Below, piece after piece: positions 10,205-19,066 of a stretch of 64,000 nt of DNA; the first letter of the stretch is position 1; every line of letters begins with the position of its first letter. The stretch comes from Gemmatimonadaceae bacterium (GTDB lineage Bacteria; Gemmatimonadota; Gemmatimonadetes; Gemmatimonadales; Gemmatimonadaceae). Where the stretch lies: the NCBI GenBank assembly GCA_035633115.1, contig DASQFN010000008.1, forward strand, positions 44,416 to 108,415, written 5' to 3'. The notes under the pieces are model-generated. The model was not told the DNA's origin and made no database searches. It was given only the letters and a program-made list of their open reading frames with translations. The position numbers and the translations under genes are program-made.

Positions 10205-11596
10205 CTACTCGGACTTCGATTGACTGCCTTTCGAGTCCGCGAGCTTGACGCTCTTGATGTTGACGAATTCCCTGATGCCGAAGACGCCAAGCTCGCGGCC
10301 ATAGCCCGAGTGCTTCACACCGCCGAACGGAAGGCCCGGCTCGGACGCGACCATTCCGTTGATGAATACGAGTCCAGCCTCGAGCTCGCGGACTAGCTGG
10401 TCACGCTCGGCGACATCGCTTGTCCATGCGCTGGCGCCAAGCCCGAAAGTCGTCGAGTTCGCCCTCGTAATGGCTTCACCGACATTCGATACTTTCCACA
10501 CCGACGCGACGGGTCCGAAAAGCTCTTCACCCTCGGCGGGTGACGACGGAGGAATTTCAGCGAGCACGGTCGCCGCATAATAGAAACCGGCTCGATCGAG
10601 TCGCTTTCCGCCGGTGAGAACCCGGGCTCCTGCTGCCACCGTTGCCACGACCTGCTTCTCGAGGTCGTCGCGGATCTGCGCTGTCGCGAGCGGACCGAGC
10701 TGTGTCGATGGCTCCATCGGGTCGCCCGTGCGGAGCGCTGACACACGCTCGACAAAGCCACGCATGAAATCCTCGTAGATCTCCTCGTGGATTATGAATC
10801 GCTTCGCGGCGATGCACGACTGGCCGTTGTTGATCATCCTCGCCGTCACCGCGGTTTCCATCGCGGTATCGAGGTCGGCGCTCGGCATCACGACGAAGGG
10901 ATCGCTTCCGCCGAGCTCGATGACTGTTTTCTTGAGGTTGCTGCCGGCCGCGCTCGCCACGGCGCGGCCAGCTGCGTTGCTTCCTGTAAGCGTGACTGCG
11001 GAAATGCGCGAGTCGGCGATGAGCTTCGACACCTCGGATGATTCGACCAGAAGGGTCTGAAAGACTCCTTCTGTGAAGCCCGCGCGGCGAAAAATATCCT
11101 CGAGGGCGAGCGCGCATTGCGGGACGTTCGACGCGTGCTTGAGGACGCCGACATTCCCGGCCATGAGTGCCGGCGCAGCGAAGCGAATCACCTGCCAGAA
11201 CGGAAAATTCCATGGCATCACGGCCAGCACGACACCAAGAGGCTGGAACGAAACCCATGCTTTGCCGCCCTGAACATCCGCGGGCTCGTCGGCCAGGAAG
11301 GAGTCGGCGTACTCGGCGTAGTAGCGGCAGGCCAGAGCGCACTTTTCCGCTTCGGCGATCGCCGCGGCAATGGGCTTGCCCATTTCTATAGTCATGAGCC
11401 GCCCGAATTTCGCTTTTTCGGACTCGAGAACGTCGGCCGCTCGGAGCATCAACTTCGATCGCTCCGCGAACGGGAGCAGTCGATGCTTTCGAAATGCGTT
11501 CTCTGCTCGACTCAGGGCACCATCGATCTCTGTAGCGGTCGCCGCGTCGAATGTCTCGAGCGTCTCACCCGTCGCGGGGTTTACAGTCGCAATCAT
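10205..11596 (-). CDS. NAD(P)-dependent succinate-semialdehyde dehydrogenase family protein
   Basis: A 463-residue aldehyde dehydrogenase close to the short succinate-semialdehyde dehydrogenase group (GabD/YneI type). It shows the MPWNFPFWQVIRF cofactor segment, the general-base motif ELGGSDPFVV and the catalytic Cys in NNGQSCIAAKR. The C-terminal FGGVKHSGYGRELG is also conserved. Such enzymes oxidise succinate semialdehyde to succinate, for example in GABA breakdown, but no aminotransferase or decarboxylase lies nearby. The gene converges with the PLP enzyme and is followed upstream by an inverted repeat. Confidence 0.9.
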   Translation of the reverse strand: MIATVNPATGETLETFDAATATEIDGALSRAENAFRKHRLLPFAERSKLMLRAADVLESEKAKFGRLMTIEMGKPIAAAIAEAEKCALACRYYAEYADSFLADEPADVQGGKAWVSFQPLGVVLAVMPWNFPFWQVIRFAAPALMAGNVGVLKHASNVPQCALALEDIFRRAGFTEGVFQTLLVESSEVSKLIADSRISAVTLTGSNAAGRAVASAAGSNLKKTVIELGGSDPFVVMPSADLDTAMETAVTARMINNGQSCIAAKRFIIHEEIYEDFMRGFVERVSALRTGDPMEPSTQLGPLATAQIRDDLEKQVVATVAAGARVLTGGKRLDRAGFYYAATVLAEIPPSSPAEGEELFGPVASVWKVSNVGEAITRANSTTFGLGASAWTSDVAERDQLVRELEAGLVFINGMVASEPGLPFGGVKHSGYGRELGVFGIREFVNIKSVKLADSKGSQSKSE

Positions 11597-11600
11597 GATG

Positions 11601-11703
11601 AAACGGATTTAGCAGATTGAACGGATCAGGAGCATTTCAGGATTATCTGAGATTCTCACGAGCGCTCTGTCTCTCATCCGTTCAATCTATTCAGATCCGT
11701 TTT
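11601..11703. repeat. imperfect inverted repeat between two minus-strand genes
   Basis: The left arm (11601-11626) contains AAACGGAT and AGATTGAACGGAT; the right arm (11676-11703) contains ATCCGTTCAATCT and ATCCGTTT. The arms pair over nearly their whole length and are separated by about 50 bases. The right arm abuts the stop codon of the lipoprotein gene (11702) and the left arm lies just 5' of the dehydrogenase start. It could act as a terminator for the upstream gene or be a dispersed intergenic repeat. Confidence 0.6.
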
Positions 11704-12835
11704 ACTGGTATTGGATGTACATCGGCGGCGGGGTCAGCTTGAGAACTTCGCTCGGCGTGAGGAGCGGCTCGCCTTTCTTCGTATCGTTGTGATAGAACAG
11801 CTTGAACCCGGTGAATTGGACCGGATCGGCCTGGACGTAGTCGCGATATGAATCGTACTTGAGCCAGGGGTTCCCCCAGCCGTCCATGTCGATCACCACC
11901 TGCACGCGCGGGTCGAGGCGGATGCTCTTCGAGCCGGTGAGCATGTTGCGCGTGAAGCGATGGATGACGAGGACCTTGGGCGGAACGTTGTTGGCTTTAA
12001 CGATGTCGCTCAGGAAGCGAATCGTGAAGTTCACGTCTTCGGCGTTCATGGTTCCGATCCTGGCGCCGGGCTTGTCGCCGAACTTCATGGAAAATTCGGG
12101 GTCGAGGCCAAGGTGAACATTGGGACGCTTGAGGAACCGCACGAGCCTCGGAATCTCCTCCTGCACTGTGGACTTCCCGACCTGCACGTCGAGAAAGAGG
12201 AGGGCATTTCGCTGCGCGGCCCACGATGAGACTTTCTCGACGAGAGTATCAGGCATTCGGAGACGATATTTTCCGTCGCGCCCGGGAGCTCCCTGTGCGA
12301 CTACTACTATAAGATGTAGTGCCGGCTGAACCGGGTGTGCGGGATCGGCCTTGTTCCACGCTGCGACTTCTCTGTCGAGGCGTGCGAGCATCTGATCGGG
12401 AGGAAGCTCGCCCAGTATCCCCATTCTCTTCGACAGCGGATTACCGTAGTACGCGACGATGCGCCGGCTCGGAAGGATGGCGCCGGGAAGCGGCGACGCT
12501 GTGTTGACGGGCCATCGCGTCTCTTTCATCCCGGCGCGAACCGCTGCGACGAGAGCGAGGCTGTCCTTCTTGCTTCGGCCGGGAACAGAGGAAACGGTGA
12601 TCGCAGCCCTTGCAGCGGCGGTTGTGTCTTTGACTAGAGCCGAGTCGTTTCGTGCGGCGGGTGCCGCCGGTGCGGCTACGGTGTCGGTCACGGCGACGGG
12701 ATCGAGCGTCGGCATCGGCGATTGATCAACCGGCGGTGATGTCTTGGCCTCGTTGACTGTACAGCCACCAGCGGCTGTAAGGAGGACGGCAAGAGCGAGC
12801 CCCGCCGCGGAGTATCGGGAGTTGAGATGAGTCAC
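11702..12835 (-). CDS. lipoprotein of unknown function with a TIM-barrel-like core
   Basis: A 377-residue predicted lipoprotein: a hydrophobic segment ends at LTAAGGC, a good lipobox, followed by a Pro/Ala/Thr-rich linker of about 80 residues. The globular part starts near RIVAYYGNP and contains successive strand-like segments (LHLIVVVAQG, NALLFLDVQV, HLGLDPEFSM, VLVIHRF, VQVVIDMDGWGNP), suggesting a TIM-barrel of the glycosidase type. The acidic residues in LDPEF and DMDGWG are candidates for an active site. I do not recognise a named family. An inverted repeat sits directly after the stop codon. Confidence 0.75.
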   Translation of the reverse strand: MTHLNSRYSAAGLALAVLLTAAGGCTVNEAKTSPPVDQSPMPTLDPVAVTDTVAAPAAPAARNDSALVKDTTAAARAAITVSSVPGRSKKDSLALVAAVRAGMKETRWPVNTASPLPGAILPSRRIVAYYGNPLSKRMGILGELPPDQMLARLDREVAAWNKADPAHPVQPALHLIVVVAQGAPGRDGKYRLRMPDTLVEKVSSWAAQRNALLFLDVQVGKSTVQEEIPRLVRFLKRPNVHLGLDPEFSMKFGDKPGARIGTMNAEDVNFTIRFLSDIVKANNVPPKVLVIHRFTRNMLTGSKSIRLDPRVQVVIDMDGWGNPWLKYDSYRDYVQADPVQFTGFKLFYHNDTKKGEPLLTPSEVLKLTPPPMYIQYQ

Positions 12836-12924
12836 TGTCGTTGTGATTGGGGACTGCTGAAACCTAATACGCCCTCATAGTAGCCGGTGCGCAAGGACTG
12901 AACGCGTGCCGACAGCGCGCAATG

Positions 12925-13491
12925 TCACCTCAGCTGGACCACGAGAGGGGGTCCCTGTGGCTTCTCATTGTTCTTGCCGACTTCGATCAGATTGCGCGCC
13001 GGCTTTCCGTCGATCTGCAGAAAGAAGCGTAGCTCCAACGGATCCCCGTCGACCTTGAAGCTGAACCCGTCGATATCGTCGTTCGTCAGCGCGCTGAAGA
13101 CAATCCGGCGATCGCCGTCCTTCTCGATCTTGTCCTGGTCCTTTGTCACAACTACAGGAGCTCGGCCGCGTGTAACCCGGGCCCGGCCGCGAGGACCAAC
13201 GACCACGCGACGCGCGCGCCCCGGATACAGCACCTTGGACTCCGATTCGACGTCAATTCGCTTGAGCGACTCGAGCTCACCGGCATCGGCTGCCACCGAG
13301 CCTGTGAAGCGCCGCATTGCGCCCTTGGTCGTCCAGCGAACGTTCCACTGGTCTCCATCTTTCCAGATGTAATATCCGAGATCGACTCCTTCCGAGAACG
13401 CGGGCCGGCCGTCGTACATGGCCGTCTGCGCGTCTGCGCGAGGTGAGTACAGCACGAGTAACGTCGCGGCTAAGAGCAAGGTTGTTCGCAT
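12925..13491 (-). CDS. exported protein of unknown function
   Basis: A protein of about 188 residues with a clear signal peptide (TTLLLAATLLVLYSPRADAQ). The mature part is beta-rich, including YIWKDGDQWNVRWTTKG and a C-terminal LELRFFLQIDGKPA segment. I choose the ATG at 13491 because the signal peptide starts there and GGAG precedes it; a longer frame to 13644 has no coding character. The gene lies between the lipoprotein and acyltransferase genes on the same strand. Function is not recognised. Confidence 0.7.
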   Translation of the reverse strand: MRTTLLLAATLLVLYSPRADAQTAMYDGRPAFSEGVDLGYYIWKDGDQWNVRWTTKGAMRRFTGSVAADAGELESLKRIDVESESKVLYPGRARRVVVGPRGRARVTRGRAPVVVTKDQDKIEKDGDRRIVFSALTNDDIDGFSFKVDGDPLELRFFLQIDGKPARNLIEVGKNNEKPQGPPLVVQLR

Positions 13492-13640
13492 GACAGGAGT
13501 CTCCGACTCGAAGGAGGACGCAACGCCGGGCAGCCGCACACATCTGTAATTGGGCGTGCGGGTTTGACGAAACCCCGATTGTGACGCAATAGTGTGATGC
13601 TCGGGACCGTGTTGCAAGCGGGCTGTTTGTCCCCCCGGTC

Positions 13641-14975
13641 TCAAGCCTCGAAGTCGGCCGCCAGCTGCATGATCTCCTGGCGGATTGCCGTGCGTTCGGC
13701 GACCAGGCGGAGGTAACCCCAGCGCTGGAATTGCGACACGGCCACAGCTCTCGCGCTGCCGCGCAGCTCGTCGAGTCTCTCGAAGACCAGTAAAGCCACA
13801 TACCCGCTGATTGGAGCCAGAACGAGCGCTCCGACACCTGCCAAAGCACCAAAGCTGAAACCGACGGCGAGGGCGACTATGATCCAGGCGAGAGGGAACA
13901 GCAATGCGCCGGCGATGAGCTTGATCGTCGCGACGATGCCTTCGTCGCCCCGTGACAGTCCGGTCGCGATGAATGCGACCATGCGGTACGCCGGGTAGTT
14001 GACGATCGCGCCGATCAGCGCGATTGGAAGGCCGAGTATCAGGACGCCCACTGTCTTGACTGCTTCGCCCATCTGGTGCGCGCCGCGGGCTGCAGCCGGC
14101 CTCAGCGTGTGCGGGTCGAGCCCCGTCTCACGCAGCTCTGTCTCATAACGAGTTATGCGTGCCGTGATTGCTGCGAGACGCTCGGGTGCATTTGTGCGAA
14201 GCGTCGCATAGCCGGCCATGAATCGCCGGCGCAGCTCGAACTTGTCGACGAGGCGCTCAGCTGCCGCGGGATCCTCGGACGAAAAGACTTCTTCCGCGCG
14301 TGCGACGAGCGCCAGTGCTTCGTGCTCGTCGGCCTGAAGCGTGACGTCACTGAGTGCCTGCTCGATGCGCTCCGTCACTGCATGTACAGCGTCGGACGGC
14401 GGCTCGCCGTTTGGTTTCAGCGGCGCGGGCGTCACGGAAACCGGCTCACCGAAATAGAGGAGCGCAGAGCTTCGAAAGAGTCTCTTGGCTGTGTAGTAGA
14501 TCCCGAGCGGTACAATGGTCAGCGGCTCCCCGTCGCTATTCATTGAAGTAGCGCCGAGTGCGATGCGCGCCGCGCCGGTCTTGAGCGGCCGCATTTTCGG
14601 ATCGTCGTGAGACGCGCCTTCGGGGAAAATGGCGATCACGCCACCGCTGGCGAGAATGGCGCGAGCGCGCTCGAACGTCTGGCGATTCTTTGCCGGATCG
14701 AAGCCACCGTCCTGGCGGCGGTAAACGGGAATCGACCCGAGTGCCGTCACGAACCAGCTGATTACCGGCATCTCGAACAGAGGCGCCTTCGCGAGAAACG
14801 ACACCGGGCGGGGCGACAGGCACAGCAGGAACAGTGGATCGATGAGGCCGTTAGGGTGATTCACGGCAAGCATTACCGGGCCATCTCGCGGAACGCGATC
14901 GATGCCGGATATCTCGATCCGTGGAAAGAACACGCGCAGGATCACGCGCAGGACGGAGCTGATAACTCTTCTCAT
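13641..14975 (-). CDS. 1-acyl-glycerol-3-phosphate acyltransferase (PlsC-like)
   Basis: A 444-residue membrane acyltransferase of the PlsC/LPLAT superfamily, expected to acylate lysophosphatidic acid or a related lipid. Motif I is NHPNGLID (NHxxxxD), motif III is FPEGASHDD, and the VNHPNG block follows a short N-terminal membrane helix. The C-terminal half, unlike the short classical PlsC, has several hydrophobic helices (VGVLILGLPIALIGAIVNYP, LLFPLAWIIVALAVGFSFGALAGVG). This matches the longer lysophospholipid acyltransferases seen in Bacteroidota and Gemmatimonadota. Its start codon is followed upstream by a 226-base intergenic region shared with the divergent YceI gene. Confidence 0.88.
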   Translation of the reverse strand: MRRVISSVLRVILRVFFPRIEISGIDRVPRDGPVMLAVNHPNGLIDPLFLLCLSPRPVSFLAKAPLFEMPVISWFVTALGSIPVYRRQDGGFDPAKNRQTFERARAILASGGVIAIFPEGASHDDPKMRPLKTGAARIALGATSMNSDGEPLTIVPLGIYYTAKRLFRSSALLYFGEPVSVTPAPLKPNGEPPSDAVHAVTERIEQALSDVTLQADEHEALALVARAEEVFSSEDPAAAERLVDKFELRRRFMAGYATLRTNAPERLAAITARITRYETELRETGLDPHTLRPAAARGAHQMGEAVKTVGVLILGLPIALIGAIVNYPAYRMVAFIATGLSRGDEGIVATIKLIAGALLFPLAWIIVALAVGFSFGALAGVGALVLAPISGYVALLVFERLDELRGSARAVAVSQFQRWGYLRLVAERTAIRQEIMQLAADFEA

Positions 14976-15086
14976 TGCTGAACGTTACGATCCGGTGTGG
15001 ACGCTCGCATACGTAGGGCTACGTAGCACATGGTGGCCACAGCCAGTGTAGGGAATTCCCCTTCGGCACCGTCGCGTTCCCTCACA

Positions 15087-15144
15087 GGAAAATCCGCACT
15101 CCTCCCACAAAGATTAGTTGAAGCCCGACATTGCGGCGGATTTC
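15087..15144. promoter_or_regulatory. inverted half-sites upstream of first yceI-like gene
   Basis: Between the acyltransferase and the YceI gene, AAATCCGC (15090-15097) and GCGGATTT (15136-15143) form an 8-bp inverted repeat about 46 bases apart. Similar GGAAACC/GGTTTCC pairs occur at 25499-25558 and 29146-29202, also in divergent promoter regions. Operator function is inference. Confidence 0.35.
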
Positions 15145-15201
15145 TGAATCATACCTTGATCGCAGCTTCGAACACCTGCCTGCGACAACAGGAGAATTCA
15201 G

Positions 15202-15849
15202 ATGATCGTCAAATTTTTTCTAGTTCCGTTACTCACCATCGCCGCGACTGCCACATTCGTTCGAGCCCAAGGCACAGATGGCCTCAGCCTCGAGCTGCGC
15301 CCGGGTAGCGAGCTCTCGTTCGAGGGAACGTCCACTCTCCACGGGTTCACCTGCAAGACGACAAAGCTCCAGGCTACGGTGCAGGTGGACGGCGGCTACA
15401 GCGAAACTCGGCTCTCACAGCTGCACCGACCGCTCAAGACCGTCGAAATCGTGATTCCGGTCAAGAGCCTGACGTGCGGCAACAAGGGCCTCGAAGAGAA
15501 CATGCGCAAGACCCTCAAGGCCGATCGCTATCCGGACATCCGTTACGAGCTGTCCACCTACGAGATCCCGGCGACCTCGGTCACCGACAACGGTCTCACA
15601 CTCAAGGCGGTTGGAAAGGTGACGGTCGCAGGGAAGGAGAACACGATCGAAATGCTGATCAAGGCGGAGCGTCTCGCGGACGGGAGTGCAAGAGCAACTG
15701 CAACCCAGTCTCTCCAGATGACCGACTTCGGCATCAAGCCTCCGGTATTCATGCTCGGCACGCTCAGGACCGGCAACAAGATCGTGGTTTCGTTCAAGCT
15801 CGTGGCAAGCCCGCGGACGCTGGCATCGCTCGGCTTCCCGAATCAGTGA
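15202..15849 (+). CDS. YceI family periplasmic protein
   Basis: A 215-residue exported YceI-like lipocalin-fold protein, a family that binds isoprenoid-type lipids and is often stress-associated. A signal peptide ends near FVRAQ. Family features are FEGTSTLHGFTCKT, IPVKSLTCGNKGLEENM, LKADRYPDIRYEL and the final VMLGTLRTGNKIVVSFKL-type strand. The start codon is preceded by an AGGAG-like sequence. A porin-like gene follows 61 bases later and is probably co-transcribed. A second YceI gene is at 26717. Confidence 0.88.
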   Translation: MIVKFFLVPLLTIAATATFVRAQGTDGLSLELRPGSELSFEGTSTLHGFTCKTTKLQATVQVDGGYSETRLSQLHRPLKTVEIVIPVKSLTCGNKGLEENMRKTLKADRYPDIRYELSTYEIPATSVTDNGLTLKAVGKVTVAGKENTIEMLIKAERLADGSARATATQSLQMTDFGIKPPVFMLGTLRTGNKIVVSFKLVASPRTLASLGFPNQ

Positions 15850-15910
15850 CAGCCTTAACCAAAGCACAGTCTCGACGCAATCAATCTCAATAATCCAACA
15901 GGAGTGCACG

Positions 15911-17332
15911 ATGAAACGCTCGAATACTTATCTCGTCTCGGTCGCGCTGGTTCTTGCAGCCGCAATTCCGGCAGCTGCCCAGGAGCTGGCCCGGGTCGCC
16001 GTTGTCACAGACTCGCCGGAGGTCATGGCGCCGGCACCCGACACCGCGAAAACAGTGAAGGCGCCGCGCTTCGCGCCGCCGCCAATCGAGATCCAGTATT
16101 TTCGCCCGCAGGATCGTCGCGGTCTCAACGTGTTCGAAGCGCCGAAGGAAGAAGGCGCTCCCTACACCGGCTTCAAGCTCAGCTGGGGCGCTGCATTTAC
16201 TCAGCAGTACCAGTCGCTGAAGCACAGCAACGCCGCCAGCCCGAAGCTGGTGACCACTGCCGGCGTAAGCACTGACGCGAACAAGCTGATCGAGATTGGA
16301 TCGGGCTTCAACAACGCAGTAGCCAATCTCTACTTGAATGCGCAGCTGGCCCGCGGCATTCGCGTTTCACTCAACACCAATCTTTCGTCGCGGCACCACA
16401 GCGAGACCTGGGTAAACGACGGGTTCCTGCTGATCGACGCCTCTCCGTTCGATGTCAACGCGCTCAACACGCTCATGAAGTACCTCACGCTGCGCGTCGG
16501 GCACTTCGACATCAATTATGGTGATGCGCACTTCCGTCGCAGCGCGAACGGCAACGCGATGTACAACCCGTTCGTCGGCAACTACATCATGGATGCCTAC
16601 ACCACCGAGATCGGCGCCGAGGCATATCTGCGCTCCAACGGCTGGCTGGCGATGGCGGGAATGACGGGTGGAGAGATCCGCGGCCAGGTCACGAAGCCCA
16701 AGGACCGCTCGATGACGTACCTCACCAAGCTCGGCTGGGACAAGCAGCTCAGCTCGGACCTGCGTGTGCGTGTGACTGGTTCGTCCTATGCCAAGTCAAA
16801 ATCGGTGAGCAACACCTTGTTCAGTGGTGATCGCGCGGGCTCGCGATATTATAGCGTGCTCGAGAACACCACGTCGACGGAGTCGGCACAGGCCTGGTCG
16901 GGCGCCATAAACCCCGGCTTCAAGAGCTCCGTGCACGCGATCGTCTTCAACCCATTCGTGAAATTCCGCGGCCTCGAGCTGTTCGGCAACGTCGAGCGGG
17001 CCAAGGGAAGAGCAGCCACTGAGCTGACGGATCGCACGTGGCGCCAGAACGTTGGCGAAGCGGTCTATCGGTTCCTCGATCAGCAGCTATATGTGGGCGG
17101 CCGTTACAACACGGCGAAGGGTGACCTCGTCGGCATGCCGAATGACGTGAAGGTGCAGCGGTATCAGCTTGGCGGCGGATGGTTCATCACGCCCAACGTG
17201 CTGATGAAGGGCGAGTATGTAAACCAGAAGTACCTCGACTTCCCGAGCACCGATATTCGCAGCGGTGGGAAGTTCAAGGGACTGATGGTTGAAGGAGTAG
17301 TTGCCTTCTTTCCTGCGTGGTTGGCAGCGTAA
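15911..17332 (+). CDS. porin-like outer membrane beta-barrel protein
   Basis: A 473-residue exported protein: signal peptide ending at IPAAAQ, then a Pro-rich linker, then a long alternating beta pattern ending in VAFFPAWLAA. Strand-like repeats such as LYLNAQLARGIRVSLNTNLSSRHH, LTLRVGHFDINYGDAHF and YLTKLGWDKQLSSDLRVRVTGSS fit a phosphate-selective-porin-like or other outer membrane barrel. It lies directly behind the YceI gene. Its 3' end overlaps the convergent histidine kinase gene by 59 bases. The transported solute is unknown. Confidence 0.75.
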   Translation: MKRSNTYLVSVALVLAAAIPAAAQELARVAVVTDSPEVMAPAPDTAKTVKAPRFAPPPIEIQYFRPQDRRGLNVFEAPKEEGAPYTGFKLSWGAAFTQQYQSLKHSNAASPKLVTTAGVSTDANKLIEIGSGFNNAVANLYLNAQLARGIRVSLNTNLSSRHHSETWVNDGFLLIDASPFDVNALNTLMKYLTLRVGHFDINYGDAHFRRSANGNAMYNPFVGNYIMDAYTTEIGAEAYLRSNGWLAMAGMTGGEIRGQVTKPKDRSMTYLTKLGWDKQLSSDLRVRVTGSSYAKSKSVSNTLFSGDRAGSRYYSVLENTTSTESAQAWSGAINPGFKSSVHAIVFNPFVKFRGLELFGNVERAKGRAATELTDRTWRQNVGEAVYRFLDQQLYVGGRYNTAKGDLVGMPNDVKVQRYQLGGGWFITPNVLMKGEYVNQKYLDFPSTDIRSGGKFKGLMVEGVVAFFPAWLAA

Positions 17333-18917
17333 AATGGAACGTGCTTCCTTCGCCCACTTTGCTTACCGCCCAGATTCGCCCGCCGTGGGCCTCGATAATT
17401 CCACGGGTGATTGTCAGCCCGAGCCCCGCTCCTTCGCGATCGGTTCTTCGGGATTGCCAGAAGCGATCGAAAGCGTGGGAGAGCTGCTCCTCGTTCATAC
17501 CCGGACCTCGATCAATTACAGACACCTCGACGTGATCGTCCCGTCGCTCAGCCCTCACATCGATCGAGCTCTCTGGAGGCGAAAACTTCACGGAGTTGCC
17601 GATCAGATTCGATAGAGCCTGACGTATGCGCTCCCGATCCACGGAGACCATTGGCAAGCCACGCTCGGTGGAGAATTGAAGGCTTATCGACTTTGCGCTT
17701 GCGATGGGATTCAGCGTTCCGAACGCATCGGAAAGCAGATCGCTGACATCGGTCGGAGCGGTCTCGATCTTCAAGCGGCCGGCCTCGATCCTCGTGACGT
17801 CGAGCAAATCGCGAATCAGCGAGTCCATCTGCTCAGACGCCTGACGGATGATTGTCGAATACTCGATGACGTCGAGCGGAAGAGGGAAGCTTCGTTCGGT
17901 TCCGAGAATCGCACCGGTTAGCATCTTCACCGCGTTGACGGGGTTCCGGAGGTCGTGCGACACTATGCCGATCATATCGTCGCGCGCGCGGAGACCGAGA
18001 GTCACCTGCTCATGAAGCCGGGCGTTGTCGATGGCCAGTGCGGCGCGGCGACTCGTGTCTTCGGCGAGCACTACGTCGTCAGGGTCGAGCTTTCGCCGTC
18101 GCGTATAGAGCTCCATTACTCCCAGCAGCTGGTCTCGCGCCACGAGCGGCAGAACGAGCGCTGAAGCGGCGGCACCGTCGGAGAAGATAGGGCCGGACTC
18201 GCCCAGCATGGCTGCCAGCCGCGGCTCCGCGGTTTCCGAATTCGGAATCGAGAAAACCTTTCCTGTGCGAATCACTTCAGCGACGGGGTGTGACCCTCTC
18301 AGGTCGACGGGTGATTCGACACGCAGCATCTGCAGTTGCTCGGCACGCGGCGCATCGACATGCGCGGCCGCAACTCCGTGAAACGTGCCGCCGTGGAAGA
18401 CACTGACAATAGCCGCATCTGCCAGTGTGGGCACCGCAATGCGCGCAGCGCTGCTGACGGTTTCGGCAGTGCCGAGTGACAAGGCCAGGACCTCGCCCGC
18501 TTCGGCCAGAAACCGCTGGTTCTGCTCGGCCCGCCGTCTGAAGGTGATGTCACGCAGGACGACAGAATAAACGCGGTTAGGCCCGCTCCCCAGGTGAGAG
18601 ATAGCCGCTTCAGCTGGAAATTCCTCGCCGCTCTTTCGCAGACCGGAGATCTCATTGCGCTCTCCCATCCGGCGGGCCTGGACGGTTGACTGGCCGAAGC
18701 GTCTCACATGATCGCGATGAGTCGAGCGATAGCGGGCGGGAATCAGCAATTCGATCGGCTGGCCCAGCGCTTCCTCGCGGTCATAGCCGAAGATCCGCTC
18801 CGCACCTTCGTTGAAGAACGTAATCCGCTGAGCCTCATCGATGCAGATGATCGCATCTGCCGAGATTACCGCAATTCCGGCGAGAACTGCGTCGGCGACG
18901 GGGTCAGAGACGCCCAT
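17274..18917 (-). CDS. PAS-GAF sensor histidine kinase
   Basis: A soluble sensor kinase of about 547 residues. An N-terminal PAS domain (ADAIICIDEAQRITFFNEGAERIFGY) is followed by a GAF domain around EVLALSLGTAETVSSAARIA to LAIDNARLHEQV. Then come the phospho-accepting SHDLRNPVNAVK helix, an HATPase N box LSNLIGNSVKFSP and G boxes DRGPGM and GAGLGLTI. The frame extends to a TTG at 19052, but the PAS domain begins right after the ATG at 18917, which I prefer. No receiver gene is adjacent on this strand. The NarL-type pair downstream has its own kinase, so this may be an orphan. Ligand unknown. Confidence 0.85.
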   Translation of the reverse strand: MGVSDPVADAVLAGIAVISADAIICIDEAQRITFFNEGAERIFGYDREEALGQPIELLIPARYRSTHRDHVRRFGQSTVQARRMGERNEISGLRKSGEEFPAEAAISHLGSGPNRVYSVVLRDITFRRRAEQNQRFLAEAGEVLALSLGTAETVSSAARIAVPTLADAAIVSVFHGGTFHGVAAAHVDAPRAEQLQMLRVESPVDLRGSHPVAEVIRTGKVFSIPNSETAEPRLAAMLGESGPIFSDGAAASALVLPLVARDQLLGVMELYTRRRKLDPDDVVLAEDTSRRAALAIDNARLHEQVTLGLRARDDMIGIVSHDLRNPVNAVKMLTGAILGTERSFPLPLDVIEYSTIIRQASEQMDSLIRDLLDVTRIEAGRLKIETAPTDVSDLLSDAFGTLNPIASAKSISLQFSTERGLPMVSVDRERIRQALSNLIGNSVKFSPPESSIDVRAERRDDHVEVSVIDRGPGMNEEQLSHAFDRFWQSRRTDREGAGLGLTITRGIIEAHGGRIWAVSKVGEGSTFHFTLPTTQERRQLLLQPSVP

Positions 18918-19066
18918 TAGCGGGATTTGTAGGGATTTCCACCACGGCTCGATAAAGGTATTGAGCGAAAGGTTCCGCAGTCCACCCGACAGTTGCTCCA
19001 GACTGTGAATCGTAGGTTGAGTGAACCCGAAGGCGACTACGATTGAGCACAACCATCGAGCGAGAA

